Shown here one piece after another: positions 16,299 through 25,898 of a DNA stretch of 36,896 nucleotides (its first letter is position 1; the number at the start of each line of letters is the position of its first letter). Both the position numbers and the translations under genes were made by a program. This DNA comes from an uncultured Chromatiaceae bacterium (GTDB lineage: Bacteria > Pseudomonadota > Gammaproteobacteria > Tenderiales > Tenderiaceae): contig CALZIQ010000021.1 in the NCBI GenBank assembly GCA_945787735.1, positions 1 through 36,896 on the forward strand. The letters are read 5' to 3'. Below the pieces are notes generated by a model. That model saw only the letters and a list, made by a program, of their open reading frames with translations, was not told the DNA's origin and searched no databases.

Positions 16299-17216
16299 TT
16301 AACGGCCCTCAAGACGCATTTTTTGCAGGCGATTCTCCGCCAAACGTCCAACCGTGGTATTCGGAAAACGGCTAACAACATTATCAAGCGTCTTGCGCGC
16401 AGCGTCCCAGTTACTAAGCTCGTAATAGGTATAACCAAGCTTCAGCATGGCATCCGCCACTTTACTGCTGTCAGGATGCAGATTCAAAACCTTAAGAAAT
16501 TCCTGCTCAGCCTCATTGAAGCGACGGGTAACGTAATTTGCCTCACCCAGCCAATATTGTGCATTGTCTGTGTAATCGCCACTCGGATAGCTGGTAATAA
16601 ACCCTTGAAATGCAGTTATGGCCTGATCGTAGCGCCCTTCTTTAAGCAGGTTAAAGGATTTTTGATAGGCGTCACGCTCGGCCGCCGGGTCAGCAGGCGC
16701 GATAGCTGCAGTTGTTTTTGTGTTCATGGTTGATGGTGCAACAATCCCAGGAACCGCTGCCATACCACCTGACGGTGCAGCCAAACCCGAACCCGACGAC
16801 GGAGCTGGCGCAGACTGCTGACTGGCCGTCTGCTCAACCTGACGCAAACGCCGGTCCATATCGAGGTAAAGATCACGCTGACGCTGTTTGATACCTTCCA
16901 GTGCATGTCCCAGGGTTTCAACTTCCCCCTGCATATCCTGCATATCTGTTTGTATGCTATCGAGCCGCATCAGCATATCCACCAGCGCCTCGTTATCGAG
17001 CAAGCGTTCCAGCTTTCTCACCCGCTCTTCCAGCGACAGGGCCGTCTTTGTATCAACCGTTTGACGCTGCACAGGTGCCGGCGCAGGCTGCCCCACAGCA
17101 GTAGAACGATCAATCACCGGCGGCAGATATTCCTGCGCCAAAATAACCGAAGGGGTGACAGCCACCGCACAGGCCACTGCCACCCCCATCCAGATCCGTC
17201 TGGAACGATTCAACAT
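16299..17216 (-). CDS. cpoB: CpoB (YbgF), Tol-Pal coordination protein
   Basis: CpoB coordinates peptidoglycan synthesis with outer-membrane constriction in the Tol-Pal system. The 305-residue product has a signal peptide (1-27, ending ILA), an N-terminal coiled coil (about 55-120; LEERVRKLERLLDNEALVDM, MDRRLRQVEQT), a low-complexity Ser/Ala/Pro linker, and three TPR repeats (about 180-300; YQKSFNLLKEGRYDQAITAF, AQYWLGEANYVTRRFNEAEQ, ADAMLKLGYTYYELSNWDAA). It starts nine bases after pal. Layout and position are fully typical. Confidence 0.96.
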   Translation of the reverse strand: MLNRSRRIWMGVAVACAVAVTPSVILAQEYLPPVIDRSTAVGQPAPAPVQRQTVDTKTALSLEERVRKLERLLDNEALVDMLMRLDSIQTDMQDMQGEVETLGHALEGIKQRQRDLYLDMDRRLRQVEQTASQQSAPAPSSGSGLAAPSGGMAAVPGIVAPSTMNTKTTAAIAPADPAAERDAYQKSFNLLKEGRYDQAITAFQGFITSYPSGDYTDNAQYWLGEANYVTRRFNEAEQEFLKVLNLHPDSSKVADAMLKLGYTYYELSNWDAARKTLDNVVSRFPNTTVGRLAENRLQKMRLEGR

Positions 17217-17225
17217 TCAAATACC

Positions 17226-17798
17226 CTAGTAAATAAACTCAACTCGACGATTCTTGCTCCATGCAGAGTCATCATGCCCCATGACAGCTGGACGTTCTTC
17301 ACCGTAGCTGACCAGCTCAAGCTGCGAGCTGGAAACGCCCAACAACGACATCACCTGCTGCACTGCCTTAGCACGGCGTTCACCCAAGCCCAGGTTGTAT
17401 TCGCGCGTACCTCGCTCATCGCAATGACCTTCCACCACAATGCGTACCGATGGATGCTCGCTCAAATATCTGGCGTGTGCTTCAATGATTCCACGCGCCT
17501 CAAACTTGATATCGCTCTTATCGAAATCGAAATAGATAACACGCTTTGACAGCAAGCTGGTTGGATCCTGCAGAGGATCACCCGCGAACTCATCGGTGCC
17601 TTCAACACCACGCAGCTCTACACCGCTATCGACTGTTCCAGTGTCAACAGTGCCGGTATCAAATCCAGTTCCAGTACTGACGACACCAGTATCAGTGGCT
17701 GCTTCCACATCAGCATCCGTAGTAGTTGGCGTTGACGAACAACCCCACAACATTGCCACTGGCAACAAAACAGCCAATGCTCTTGTCAAAGCGCGCAT
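17226..17798 (-). CDS. pal: Pal, peptidoglycan-associated lipoprotein
   Basis: Pal is an outer-membrane lipoprotein that binds peptidoglycan and TolB. From ATG 17798 it is 190 residues, with a lipobox MLWGC (Cys20). An ATG at 17813 is in frame, but the AAGGAG ribosome site lies between the two ATGs, six bases before 17798, so the latter is chosen. A Thr/Gly/Asp repeat linker (TGTGFDTGTVDTGTVDSG) is longer than usual. The OmpA-like domain covers about 80-190, with VIYFDFDKSDIKFEARGIIE, VEGHCDERGTREYNLGLGER and RAKAVQQVM. Confidence 0.97.
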   Translation of the reverse strand: MRALTRALAVLLPVAMLWGCSSTPTTTDADVEAATDTGVVSTGTGFDTGTVDTGTVDSGVELRGVEGTDEFAGDPLQDPTSLLSKRVIYFDFDKSDIKFEARGIIEAHARYLSEHPSVRIVVEGHCDERGTREYNLGLGERRAKAVQQVMSLLGVSSSQLELVSYGEERPAVMGHDDSAWSKNRRVEFIY

Positions 17799-17809
17799 CG
17801 CTTTCTCCT

Positions 17810-19135
17810 TCATCGTATATTAGTAGTTAAAAATGGTCCCCAGGCGGGTTCTCGCGCATCGCCGTCTTCATCCAGGGCGATGCGCTGTTGCACGCGGCCA
17901 TCCACCGAAACCGCTGCCAAAACGCCTCTATTTAAATATTCTGTCGCGTAGATGATCATACTACCATTGGGAGCGAAGCTAGGCGACTCATCCAATCTGG
18001 TTTTGGTGAGAATTTGCATCATTCCGCTCTCTAATTCAAGTACAGCGATGCGAAAATGACCGTTTTCACCATTGACCATAACGATTCGCTTGCCATCAGG
18101 CGAATAAGAAGGCTTGGCATTATAGCGTCCCTCAAAGGTCAGCCGCTTGGGTTTGCCCCCATGCATCGAGACCTGATAAATCTGTGGCTTGCCACCACGG
18201 TCCGATGTGAACACAAGATTGCGGCCATCCGGCGACCAACTCGGCTCGGTATCAATCGCACGATGATTGGTCAATCGCTGCAACCGACCGCTGGCCACAT
18301 GCATTACATATATCTCAGAGTTACCATCTTTCGATAAAGACATGGCCAGACGCGTGCCGTCCGGCGACCAGGACGGCGCACCATTAATCCCCTTAAATCC
18401 AGACACCCGTTCACGCTGGGCAGTGAAAATATCTTGCACATAGATCATGGAGCGACGTTGCTCAAAAGAAACATAGGCCAACTTGCGGCCGTCCGGCGAC
18501 CAGGACGGTGACATGATTGGTTGGCGCGAACGAATGATCAACTGTGCATTGTGTCCATCCACATCGGCTACGTAGAGGGCGTAATAACGGGTATTATTCG
18601 TGCGCCAGACCTTGGAGGTAATGTAGGCCATGCGCGTATTGAAGGCGCCTTTATCGCCCGTCAGCGTCTCATAAATGATATCGCTGATTTGATGAGCGAT
18701 GCGGCGCAGATCCTTTTCCGCTACGGAAAAGCTGTAGCCCACCAACTGCACCTCACGGTTCACATCAAACAACTGAAACTGAATCTTGTATTCATTACCC
18801 GATGCCGTCATGCGGCCGATCACCAGACTCGGCGTGCCCAGCAAACGCCAATCTCGATAATTGATCTGTGCACTCTCTTGCGGGCGCGCCAACATGTCTT
18901 TTCTCGCCTGCGGTGCAAACAGACCACTGCGCAAAAGGTCATCACTGATGATCTGCGCGATATCCTGCGGCGGATTCATGGACGGCCCCTGCCAGCCAAA
19001 CGGCACAACGGCAATCGGCTGTGCTCCTTCCACTCCTCCAACGATATCGATAGTCAGCGCCGCTCTTGCAACGCCGGTGAAAAGCAAACTGATGAGTAAG
19101 ACTCGAACAAATTGGTTCAGCAGTTTCAAAATCAT
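17810..19135 (-). CDS. tolB: TolB, Tol-Pal periplasmic beta-propeller protein
   Basis: TolB links Pal to the inner-membrane TolQRA complex. The 441-residue product has a signal peptide (1-25, ending ARA), an N-terminal domain (about 26-170, with VVPFGWQG) and a six-bladed propeller with repeats of the form [48 protein letters not shown] and [13 protein letters not shown]. Length is normal. The start ATG 19135 overlaps the tolA stop by four bases. Its stop lies 11 bases before the chosen pal start. Confidence 0.97.
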   Translation of the reverse strand: MILKLLNQFVRVLLISLLFTGVARAALTIDIVGGVEGAQPIAVVPFGWQGPSMNPPQDIAQIISDDLLRSGLFAPQARKDMLARPQESAQINYRDWRLLGTPSLVIGRMTASGNEYKIQFQLFDVNREVQLVGYSFSVAEKDLRRIAHQISDIIYETLTGDKGAFNTRMAYITSKVWRTNNTRYYALYVADVDGHNAQLIIRSRQPIMSPSWSPDGRKLAYVSFEQRRSMIYVQDIFTAQRERVSGFKGINGAPSWSPDGTRLAMSLSKDGNSEIYVMHVASGRLQRLTNHRAIDTEPSWSPDGRNLVFTSDRGGKPQIYQVSMHGGKPKRLTFEGRYNAKPSYSPDGKRIVMVNGENGHFRIAVLELESGMMQILTKTRLDESPSFAPNGSMIIYATEYLNRGVLAAVSVDGRVQQRIALDEDGDAREPAWGPFLTTNIR

Positions 19136-20064
19136 TCCTTTGGTCTGAAATTCAAGGTTAGCTCACGAAACTCGTTCATTAGTTCCGGTGATTTGGGAAA
19201 TGGTAACGGCTCCGCCGAATACACCGCATTCTCTACTGAGCGATTAAACAGCTCGCTGCCACAACTTCTCACTACACGGGCATCCATAACACGAGCAACA
19301 CCCGCAGCGCTTGGAACCAATCTAACCTGCACAGGACAAATGTGACCTTTTGGCCAATTGAGTGGCTCTATCCATCTTTCCCTGACCCTTTGCTGAATCT
19401 GGACCATATACCTGTCACGCTCATTGGCCAATGCACGTTCCTTCGCCGCCGCCATGGCCGCCTGCTCTGCGGCAATCTGTTCCTGCATTATGCGCTGCTC
19501 TTCAGCTCGGCGCGCCTCTTCTTCCGCTTTGCGCTTGCGTTCTTCCTCAGCCTTGCGTTTGCGCTCCGCTTCCAGCTTGCGCTTTTTCTCGGCCTCGGCT
19601 TTACGCTTGGCCTCTTCTTCGGCCTGCCGTTTCTCTTCAGCCGCCTGCTTTTTACGCACTTCTTCGGCCTTTTTCTGTTCGTCCAGTTTACGCTTGCGTT
19701 CGACCTCGATCTTGCGTTGTTTTTCCGCTTCCTGCTTTTTCTTCAGCTCGGCTTGTTTACGTTCTTCCGCTTCGCGTTGCTTGCGCGCTTCGTCTTCTTT
19801 ACGTTTTTTTTCCTGCTCTGCCTTTTTGCGTTTCTCTTCTTCGAGTTGGCGCTGCTTTTCTTGTTCGATTTTTTTCTTGCGTTCGTCTTCGGCGCGAATC
19901 TTCGACTCGTCAATCATCACCGCCTGAATCACTTTCACCTCGGACGCAACCAGCGTATCTTCAGAGTGCCAGTCAACACTAAACGACAGGGCAACCATCA
20001 TCAGCAGATGGATCACAAGCGCCAATATAAAGGCCTTGGGATTGTCGCGCAGAATCTTGAACAT
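19132..20064 (-). CDS. tolA: TolA, energy-transducing envelope-spanning protein
   Basis: TolA is anchored in the inner membrane by TolQR and reaches TolB and Pal. The 310-residue product has an N-terminal membrane segment (about 12-30; [19 protein letters not shown]) and a long helical Lys/Glu/Ala region (about 60-205) rich in KKK, RKAEEE and KRKLEAE. The globular C-terminal domain (about 215-310) shows [37 protein letters not shown] and [17 protein letters not shown], typical of TolA domain III with its Cys pair. It overlaps tolB by four bases. Confidence 0.96.
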   Translation of the reverse strand: MFKILRDNPKAFILALVIHLLMMVALSFSVDWHSEDTLVASEVKVIQAVMIDESKIRAEDERKKKIEQEKQRQLEEEKRKKAEQEKKRKEDEARKQREAEERKQAELKKKQEAEKQRKIEVERKRKLDEQKKAEEVRKKQAAEEKRQAEEEAKRKAEAEKKRKLEAERKRKAEEERKRKAEEEARRAEEQRIMQEQIAAEQAAMAAAKERALANERDRYMVQIQQRVRERWIEPLNWPKGHICPVQVRLVPSAAGVARVMDARVVRSCGSELFNRSVENAVYSAEPLPFPKSPELMNEFRELTLNFRPKE

Positions 20065-20087
20065 ACTATCCGTTTAGCCCTGCGCGC

Positions 20088-20522
20088 TTATTTGCCTTTA
20101 CGCTCTGGCGGATCGGTCATCAGCCCGACACTTGGTGCGCCAGCCTGCTGCAACAACGCCATTGCCTCTACCACAGCGCCATAATTCACTGCGTTATCAC
20201 CGCGTACCATTACCGGCGTGTCCGGCACCTTGTCTAACACAATACCAACCCGGCGCACAATCTCGTCTGCCTCGACTGGCGTTTCTTCATTGCCACCGAC
20301 ATTGAGATAAAACAAACCTTCTGCATCCACCGAGACAATCAGCGGTTCTTTGCTCTTCTCATCCAGCGGTTTAGCATCCGCTTCGGGCAAGTCCACTTGC
20401 ACTCCTTGCGACAGCAGTGGCGCTGTAATCATAAAGATCACCAACAACACCAACATCACGTCGATGTAGGGCACAACGTTGATCTCGGCCATGGGCTCGC
20501 GGCGCTGCCGCTGCTGTGCCAT
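20088..20522 (-). CDS. tolR: TolR, Tol-Pal motor component
   Basis: TolR is an ExbD-family inner-membrane protein that works with TolQ to use proton flow. The 144-residue product has the N-terminal MAEINVVPYIDVMLVLLVIF segment, in which the membrane helix carries the key Asp of PYIDVML (about residue 21). A periplasmic domain follows, with GVQVDLPEADAKP and VMVRGDNAVNYGAVVEAMAL. It starts two bases after tolQ and ends 23 bases before tolA. All features are typical. Confidence 0.97.
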   Translation of the reverse strand: MAQQRQRREPMAEINVVPYIDVMLVLLVIFMITAPLLSQGVQVDLPEADAKPLDEKSKEPLIVSVDAEGLFYLNVGGNEETPVEADEIVRRVGIVLDKVPDTPVMVRGDNAVNYGAVVEAMALLQQAGAPSVGLMTDPPERKGK

Positions 20523-20524
20523 GC

Positions 20525-21211
20525 TTATTTTTCCCCTAGAGAGGTGTGGGCCTGGCGCTGCAGTATCGAGGTAAACTCCTCGACAAAGCTGTCGTAGTGA
20601 CTCACCAGGCGCTCCACATCGGTGCGAAAACGGTTGTATGCAATCACTGCCGGAATGGCGGCAAACAAGCCCATGGCCGTTGCAATCAAGGCCTCGGCAA
20701 TACCGGGCGCTACCATTGCCAGTGTCGCCTGTTGTACGTTACCCAGCGCGCGGAATGAATTCATGATGCCCCAGACTGTGCCAAACAGACCGATATAAGG
20801 ACTGGTGGAACCGACCGTAGCCAGAAACTGCAGGCTGGTCTCGAGGCTATCGGCTTCGCGGTTCAGGTTGACCCGCATGATGCGCTGCGCCCCTTCAACT
20901 ATCGCCATCTGATCAGGGCCACCCTGCTGGCGCAATTTGACGAACTCCTTGAATCCGGCCTTGAAAATGCGTTCCAAACCGCGCACCTCAGAATGGTTAC
21001 CGGTTTGTTCATACAGTCGGGCCAGATCGCCGCCGGACCAGAAACGATCCTCAAACGAGGCAAGTTCCTGACGCGCGGTTTTCAGCGTCTTGGATTTGGT
21101 AAAGATGATGGTCCAGGCAAAAATCGACACCACCAGCAACAGTAACATCACCAACTGCACCAGCACACTGGCATTCGTGATCAAACTCACGATCGACATA
21201 TCAGCAGACAC
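20525..21211 (-). CDS. tolQ: TolQ, Tol-Pal motor component
   Basis: TolQ is an ExbB-family inner-membrane protein forming the proton-driven motor with TolR. The 228-residue product has three membrane segments: about 12-36 (LVQLVMLLLLVVSIFAWTII), about 130-155 (LATVGSTSPYIGLFGTVWGI), and about 165-195 (VAPGIAEALIATAMGLFAAI). The start is a GTG at 21211, supported by GGAG seven bases upstream. An in-frame ATG lies four codons later. It overlaps the ybgC end by 11 bases. Confidence 0.97.
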   Translation of the reverse strand: MSADMSIVSLITNASVLVQLVMLLLLVVSIFAWTIIFTKSKTLKTARQELASFEDRFWSGGDLARLYEQTGNHSEVRGLERIFKAGFKEFVKLRQQGGPDQMAIVEGAQRIMRVNLNREADSLETSLQFLATVGSTSPYIGLFGTVWGIMNSFRALGNVQQATLAMVAPGIAEALIATAMGLFAAIPAVIAYNRFRTDVERLVSHYDSFVEEFTSILQRQAHTSLGEK

Positions 21212-21617
21212 AAGTTATCTCCGTGTTTATATATTCTGGTATGGGACGCGGGCGCAAACGCTCAGCATTCAAACAGGCAATCTTGATATGCCCACGACAC
21301 AATTCGGTTTCATCATCAGCCGTCTGACGCAAAACCTGTTGTTCAAAAGTCAGGCTGGCACGGCCACGCGCCGTCAACTTGACCGTCACTTTAAGAGAAT
21401 CGTTAAACCGGGCCGGTTTGAGATAATCGACATCGACATGCGTCACAGCAAAGATCACACCGTCCTGCTCACGCACCTGATCCTGCTCGATGCCCAAAGA
21501 ACGTAGCCACTCGGTACGGGCACGCTCCATAAAACGTAGGTAATTGGCGTAATAGACTACACCCCCACTATCTGTATCTTCGTAGTAGACCCTAACGGGC
21601 CAGCTAAACGTTTCCAT
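21201..21617 (-). CDS. ybgC: YbgC, acyl-CoA thioesterase of the Tol-Pal operon
   Basis: YbgC is a hot-dog-fold thioesterase encoded at the head of tol-pal operons. The 138-residue product has the 4-hydroxybenzoyl-CoA thioesterase signature VRVYYEDTDSGGVVYYANYL at about 8-27, with the catalytic Asp in DTDSGG, then RFMERARTEWLRSLGIEQ. The first gene of this Tol-Pal part, it overlaps tolQ by 11 bases. A 94-base gap separates it from ruvB. Confidence 0.96.
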   Translation of the reverse strand: METFSWPVRVYYEDTDSGGVVYYANYLRFMERARTEWLRSLGIEQDQVREQDGVIFAVTHVDVDYLKPARFNDSLKVTVKLTARGRASLTFEQQVLRQTADDETELCRGHIKIACLNAERLRPRPIPEYINTEITCVC

Positions 21618-21711
21618 TTTTAATTGCTTTTTTAAAGCTCAACTAACAGACCACCACCGGCCCCAAAAAGTTGCAGCCATTGTAATACAAGCAGTTGTTT
21701 GGTTCTGTGAA

Positions 21712-22767
21712 TTATTCGTCGAACAGGTCCATCGCATCCTGGTGTTGCTGATCAGCGACAGTTGGCGGTGTCAAACCAAAATGTTCATAGGCCTGGCGCG
21801 TTACTACCCGGCCACGCAAGGTACGCATCATGAAACCTTGTTGGATTAGATAGGGCTCGAGCACATCCTCAATGGTGCCGCGCTCTTCGCCGATAGCCGC
21901 AGCGAGGCTGTCGACACCGACAGGACCACCGTCGAATTTTTGCAGAATGGCCAGCAACAGTTTGCGGTCCATCATGTCGAAGCCGTGGCTATCTACATCG
22001 AGTAAATCTAGCGCCCCGGCGGCCACTTCGATGGTAATACGACCATCGGCCTTGACCTCGGCAAAGTCACGCACCCTGCGCAACAAGCGGTTGGCTATAC
22101 GGGGTGTACCACGCGAACGACGGGCAATCTCGATGGCGCCGTCACGCTCGATGGTCACATTCATAATGTGGGCCGAGCGATCGACGATATGGGTCAGGTC
22201 TGCAGTGTTGTAAAACTCGAGCCGTTGCACGATACCAAAGCGATCACGCAGCGGCGAGGTCAGCAGCCCGGCACGTGTGGTCGCCCCTACCAGGGTGAAA
22301 GGCGGCAGATCCAATTTTATGGAACGGGCCGACGGGCCCTCGCCGATCATGATATCGAGCTGGTAATCCTCCATCGCCGGATAAAGCACCTCTTCCACCA
22401 CTGGGCTGAGGCGGTGGATCTCATCCACAAACAACACATCATGGGCCTCGAGATTGGTCAGTAACGCAGCCAGATCCCCGGGGCGTTCCAGTACCGGGCC
22501 GGAGGTATGCTTCATCGCCACCCCCATCTCGTTGGCGATAATATTGGCCAGCGTGGTCTTGCCCAGCCCAGGCGGGCCAAATATCAAGGTGTGATCTAGC
22601 GCCTCGCTACGGTTTTTGGCAGCCTGGATGAAGACCTCCATCTGCTCGCGCACGGCAGGCTGGCCCACATAGTCGGCCAGTTTTTTGGGCCGGATGGCGC
22701 GGTCGATGGCCTCTTCGTCCTTCGAAGGGGCTACGGCAGCGCTGATTAATCGGTCAGTTTCTATCAT
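21712..22767 (-). CDS. ruvB: RuvB, Holliday junction branch-migration ATPase
   Basis: RuvB is the hexameric AAA+ motor that drives branch migration with RuvA. The 351-residue product has [19 protein letters not shown], the Walker A motif GPPGLGKTT (about 64-72), Walker [12 protein letters not shown], the sensor GATTRAGLL, the arginine-finger segment [13 protein letters not shown], and the RuvB C-terminal winged helix ([20 protein letters not shown]). It follows ruvA by 14 bases. Typical in every respect. Confidence 0.98.
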   Translation of the reverse strand: MIETDRLISAAVAPSKDEEAIDRAIRPKKLADYVGQPAVREQMEVFIQAAKNRSEALDHTLIFGPPGLGKTTLANIIANEMGVAMKHTSGPVLERPGDLAALLTNLEAHDVLFVDEIHRLSPVVEEVLYPAMEDYQLDIMIGEGPSARSIKLDLPPFTLVGATTRAGLLTSPLRDRFGIVQRLEFYNTADLTHIVDRSAHIMNVTIERDGAIEIARRSRGTPRIANRLLRRVRDFAEVKADGRITIEVAAGALDLLDVDSHGFDMMDRKLLLAILQKFDGGPVGVDSLAAAIGEERGTIEDVLEPYLIQQGFMMRTLRGRVVTRQAYEHFGLTPPTVADQQHQDAMDLFDE

Positions 22768-22781
22768 GCAGCTACCCTAAC

Positions 22782-23381
22782 CTATCCAGCCGCCCCTTTT
22801 AAGGCCTCTCGAATAATTTCTTCACTGGCCAAGCCATCACAGCTCACCGCCCTGATCATACGGCTGGCCTCGTTGGGCTTGTAACCTAGCGCCACCAGGG
22901 CGCTGACGGCATCGCTGATCGGGTCATGTGCCGCTACCGGCGCAGCATGTTCCACCTGCGGCAGACCACTCTCGGCCTTGGCTTCGAGCTTATCCTTCAT
23001 CTCAACAATCAGTCGCTCCGCGGTTTTTTTGCCTACTCCAGGCAGGCGCACCAGGCTGGCGACATCGTTTTCACGCACGCAACGGGCAAAGGCATCGAAT
23101 GACATACCAGACAAAATCGCCAGCCCCATTTTGGCGCCAACACCATTGATCTTAATCAGATTACGGAAAAAACTGCGTTCTGCCTCGCTGGCAAAAGCAT
23201 AGAGTAGTTGGGCATCCTCACGCACCACCAGATGGGTGTGCAGCACCACATCCTCACCCAACTCGGGTAGATTATAAAAGGTACTCATGGGCGCCTCGAC
23301 CTCGTAGCCGACGCCGCCCACATCCACCAACAATTGTGGCGCACGTTTAACCACCAACTTGCCGCGCAGGCGACCAATCAT
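22782..23381 (-). CDS. ruvA: RuvA, Holliday junction DNA-binding subunit
   Basis: RuvA tetramers bind the Holliday junction and load RuvB. From ATG 23381 the product is 199 residues, the family length, beginning [20 protein letters not shown]. An open frame extends further, but this ATG has a GAGG site and overlaps the ruvC stop in ATGA. Domain I has [13 protein letters not shown], domain II two helix-hairpin-helix motifs ([39 protein letters not shown]), and domain III the C-terminal [16 protein letters not shown] helix bundle that binds RuvB. Confidence 0.97.
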   Translation of the reverse strand: MIGRLRGKLVVKRAPQLLVDVGGVGYEVEAPMSTFYNLPELGEDVVLHTHLVVREDAQLLYAFASEAERSFFRNLIKINGVGAKMGLAILSGMSFDAFARCVRENDVASLVRLPGVGKKTAERLIVEMKDKLEAKAESGLPQVEHAAPVAAHDPISDAVSALVALGYKPNEASRMIRAVSCDGLASEEIIREALKGAAG

Positions 23382-23878
23382 AGCTTTACCTCTTTCATTT
23401 GGAGCAATGTCTCTCGGGTATGACGATGACACAGGGCACAGGCCAGGGCATCGGCAGCATCCTGCTGCGGCAGGCCGGGCAGGTTCAAAATTGCCCGCAC
23501 CATGAATTGCACCTGGGCCTTGTCGGCATGACCGCGGCCGACGATGGCCTGCTTGATCTGGGTCGGCGTGTATTCGAACACCTCCAGCTCGCGTGTCACG
23601 CCGGCACAGATGGCCGCGCCGCGGGCCTGACCCAGCTTAAGGGCGGAATCGACATTGTTTTTGACAAACACCTGCTCGATCGCCATCTCGTTCGGGCTAA
23701 AATCACCCACGATCTCACTGACACTAATAAATATTGATTTAAGCCGCTCGGGCAAGGCCTTGCCCTCAACACGGATGCAACCGCTGGTGACATAAGACAG
23801 CTTGCCCTGCGCAACCTCAATCACGCCAAAACCGGTAATACGGGAACCGGGGTCAATTCCGAGGATACGTAGAGACAT
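23378..23878 (-). CDS. ruvC: RuvC, Holliday junction resolvase
   Basis: RuvC cuts Holliday junctions symmetrically. The 166-residue product begins [20 protein letters not shown], where the Asp of IDPGS is catalytic. The second acidic residue is in MAIEQVFV, and the C-terminal acidic pair lies in [14 protein letters not shown]. It overlaps ruvA by four bases (ATGA), so ruvC-ruvA-ruvB are one unit. The length is close to the usual 170-175. Confidence 0.97.
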   Translation of the reverse strand: MSLRILGIDPGSRITGFGVIEVAQGKLSYVTSGCIRVEGKALPERLKSIFISVSEIVGDFSPNEMAIEQVFVKNNVDSALKLGQARGAAICAGVTRELEVFEYTPTQIKQAIVGRGHADKAQVQFMVRAILNLPGLPQQDAADALACALCHRHTRETLLQMKEVKL

Positions 23879-23894
23879 TAATCGCCCAGCTTAA

Positions 23895-24060
23895 TTATTG
23901 AGCCCCTTCTCCCCTTGAAGGAAAGAAGCTTGTGACTGCATGGACGCAGGAGGTAGGGCAATGCATGGAGCAATTGCCGAGGATGAGGGGTGCACTGCAA
24001 TGCAACGTAAGAGATTAATTTTGCCCCCCTCACCCTCTCCCCCGCAGGGAAGGTGGGAAC
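23895..24060. repeat. Putative REP-like intergenic repeat between yebC and ruvC
   Basis: This stretch has no convincing gene. It begins with a CCCCTTCTCCCC run, holds an internal inverted pair GGCAAT / ATTGCC (23957-23962 and 23973-23978), and ends with CCCCCCTCACCCTCTCCCCC. The C-rich CCCTCACCC/CCTTCTCCC style resembles palindromic repeats dispersed in intergenic regions of many Proteobacteria, and a related CCCACCCCTTCTCC run appears at 30341-30355. The exact ends and family are not defined from one window. Confidence 0.4.
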
Positions 24061-24110
24061 TGTTCAGTGTTAACTTCATAGCAACTAAATAAATTCCACC
24101 CAAAGAGAAA

Positions 24111-24857
24111 CTATCTCAACTGCTCCATCACCTCGTCGGAAAACTCGGCATTGGTATAGACGTTTTGCACGTCGTCCAGGTCTTCCAGCATATCGATCAG
24201 GCCCATCACCTTCTGGGCATCGTCCAGATCCAACTCCACAGTAGTGCTAGCCGTCATGGTGATATCAGCATTTTCAGATTCCAGGCCGGCGGCCACCATG
24301 GCCTCTTTTACGTCGACAAAATCCTCCGGCGTGGTAATCACATCGATAGAACCATCATCATTGATCACCACATCATCGGCGCCCGCCTCCAATGCAGTCT
24401 CCATGATTTGGTCCTCATCTGCGCCACTGGCATAGCTGATAATGCCCTGTTTTGTGAACAAATAGGCGACCGACCCATCGGTGCCCAGATTGCCGCCGCG
24501 CTTGCTAAAGGCATGACGCACTTCACCGACGGTGCGGTTGCGATTGTCGGTAAGACAATCCACCATCACCGCTACCCCCGTCGCGCCGTACCCCTCATAA
24601 CGCAGCTCCTCGTAGTTTTCGGTATCGGCATCGCCCGAACCACGCTTCACCGCCCGGTCGATGGTATCGCGAGTCATATTTTGACCCAAGGCCTTATCGA
24701 TCGCCGTGCGCAGGCGCGGATTGGCATCCGGATCGCCCCCACCCATCTTGGCGGCCACGGTGATCTCGCGGATCAACTTACTGAAAATCTTGCCTCGCTT
24801 GGCATCCTGCGCCCCTTTACGGTGGCGGATATTGGCCCACTTACTATGTCCTGCCAT
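24111..24857 (-). CDS. yebC: YebC/PmpR-family regulatory protein (TACO1-like)
   Basis: YebC proteins were described as transcription regulators; newer work links the family to relief of ribosome stalling at proline stretches. From ATG 24857 the product is 248 residues, starting [20 protein letters not shown], the family's invariant opening. GRNRT-like [31 protein letters not shown] and the acidic C-terminus are present. The frame runs to 24914, but the GAGG site and conserved opening decide the start. It heads the ruvCAB block, as in many Gammaproteobacteria, with a 232-base gap before ruvC. Confidence 0.96.
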   Translation of the reverse strand: MAGHSKWANIRHRKGAQDAKRGKIFSKLIREITVAAKMGGGDPDANPRLRTAIDKALGQNMTRDTIDRAVKRGSGDADTENYEELRYEGYGATGVAVMVDCLTDNRNRTVGEVRHAFSKRGGNLGTDGSVAYLFTKQGIISYASGADEDQIMETALEAGADDVVINDDGSIDVITTPEDFVDVKEAMVAAGLESENADITMTASTTVELDLDDAQKVMGLIDMLEDLDDVQNVYTNAEFSDEVMEQLR

Positions 24858-25027
24858 GGTTACCTCATTGCTCTGGATCGTTATTAGGCAGAGTTTAGCA
24901 TTTATGCTGGGCAAGTCTTAAGGGGGCGTCGCTATGTACAATAAGTCATCACCCCTGCTTCAGATTTGATCCCCCCAACCGATCAACTTAATAACGAAGC
25001 TAACCGGGGACATAGACCAAAGTAGCC

Positions 25028-25516
25028 ATGAAACTTGTCATTATTCTTATTTTATTGAGTATCGGCGCTGTCGCAGCGCTTGGATTTCTAGGCCAACAGA
25101 TGGGCATTGACCCGATCAAGGTCGAAGCACCGAAACTGCCTTCATTTGATCTGCCCAGCAGTGCTTCAAACGAGGACGTATACAAATGGAAAGACAGCAA
25201 CGGTCAATGGCATTTCGGCGACGCCCCGCCTGATAATGCGGGCATGCTGCAACAAGTCAGTCTTGACCCAGCTCAAAATGTTGTCCGTGCCTTCAAAACC
25301 AAAGTGCCAGAATCCAAAGAAACCGAAACACCAGCAACCGCCATGACAACAGAGCCGGACAGCAGCCAAGCATCGCCTGGCCAGATGATGCTCAAGATGC
25401 AACAGCAACTGGCGGAAGAAAAAATCCAATCAGCCCCTATCACGCCTTCTGAAATCCTAATGAAACTGCAACAGCAGCTGGGTGGAACCGCATCAGAAAA
25501 CAACCGTAACCAATGA
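25028..25516 (+). CDS. DUF4124-domain membrane-anchored protein
   Basis: The 162-residue product has an N-terminal hydrophobic segment (about 3-21) that is probably an uncleaved anchor or signal, then a DUF4124 domain (about 48-72) with VYKWKDSNGQWHFGDAPP. DUF4124 is a short periplasmic domain of unknown function found in many Proteobacteria. The rest is low-complexity and ends with two similar segments, MMLKMQQQL (about 125-133) and ILMKLQQQL (about 147-155), a possible short helical repeat. It is a single-gene unit closed by the terminator at 25532-25561. The molecular function is unknown. Confidence 0.8.
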   Translation: MKLVIILILLSIGAVAALGFLGQQMGIDPIKVEAPKLPSFDLPSSASNEDVYKWKDSNGQWHFGDAPPDNAGMLQQVSLDPAQNVVRAFKTKVPESKETETPATAMTTEPDSSQASPGQMMLKMQQQLAEEKIQSAPITPSEILMKLQQQLGGTASENNRNQ

Positions 25517-25531
25517 ATCCCCATAACAAAT

Positions 25532-25561
25532 AAAAAAGGGCTGCACTAAGCAGCCCTTTTT
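25532..25561. terminator. Bidirectional terminator after the DUF4124 gene
   Basis: Stem GGGCTGC / GCAGCCC (25538-25544 and 25550-25556) with loop ACTAA lies between a run of six As and a run of five Ts, so it can act on both strands. On the minus strand it lies 24 bases after the 35-residue membrane protein gene. Confidence 0.9.
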
Positions 25562-25584
25562 ATCTTTAATAAATTGGATACTTG

Positions 25585-25692
25585 CTACTCAACAAACATA
25601 ATATTCGCCAAAATCCCCACTATAGACACTAAAGTCGCAGCACCCAACACAATCAAAATATCGATATCACACGAGTTCTTATGTTCTTGCAT
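25585..25692 (-). CDS. Small single-pass membrane protein, 35 residues
   Basis: A short open frame starts at ATG 25692, seven bases after a GGGAG ribosome site, and encodes 35 residues. The first 11 residues are polar (MQEHKNSCDID), and the rest is one clear membrane helix (ILIVLGAATLVSIVGILANI, about 12-31) ending MFVE. A bidirectional terminator lies right after it. No family is recognised. Its length is below usual gene-calling limits. Good ribosome site, hydrophobic helix and terminator together make a real gene likely, but not proven. Confidence 0.6.
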   Translation of the reverse strand: MQEHKNSCDIDILIVLGAATLVSIVGILANIMFVE

Positions 25693-25898
25693 GTGATTTC
25701 TCCCACATAGTCAAAGGGTTAAACACCTCACTACAGAGGAAACTCTCCTCCACCCCAATTGAAAATAGACCAGGACAGAAACAATAACAACGATATTTTT
25801 TATGCAGAATGGTTGAGACAAGGTATTGTCCACCAGATCAATTAAGCGCATAAATTAGCAAATTTACGTAAACACATTGCCGCCCCAGGTCTGTCATG

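Noticed and set aside
19342-20184. Long plus-strand frames opposite tolA, rich in Phe, Leu and Arg
   Set aside because: These arise from the biased Lys/Glu/Ala repeats of tolA on the other strand.
23891-24103. A 70-codon minus-strand frame between yebC and ruvC
   Set aside because: It lies across repeat-like C-rich arms, has no recognisable content, and has no ribosome site.
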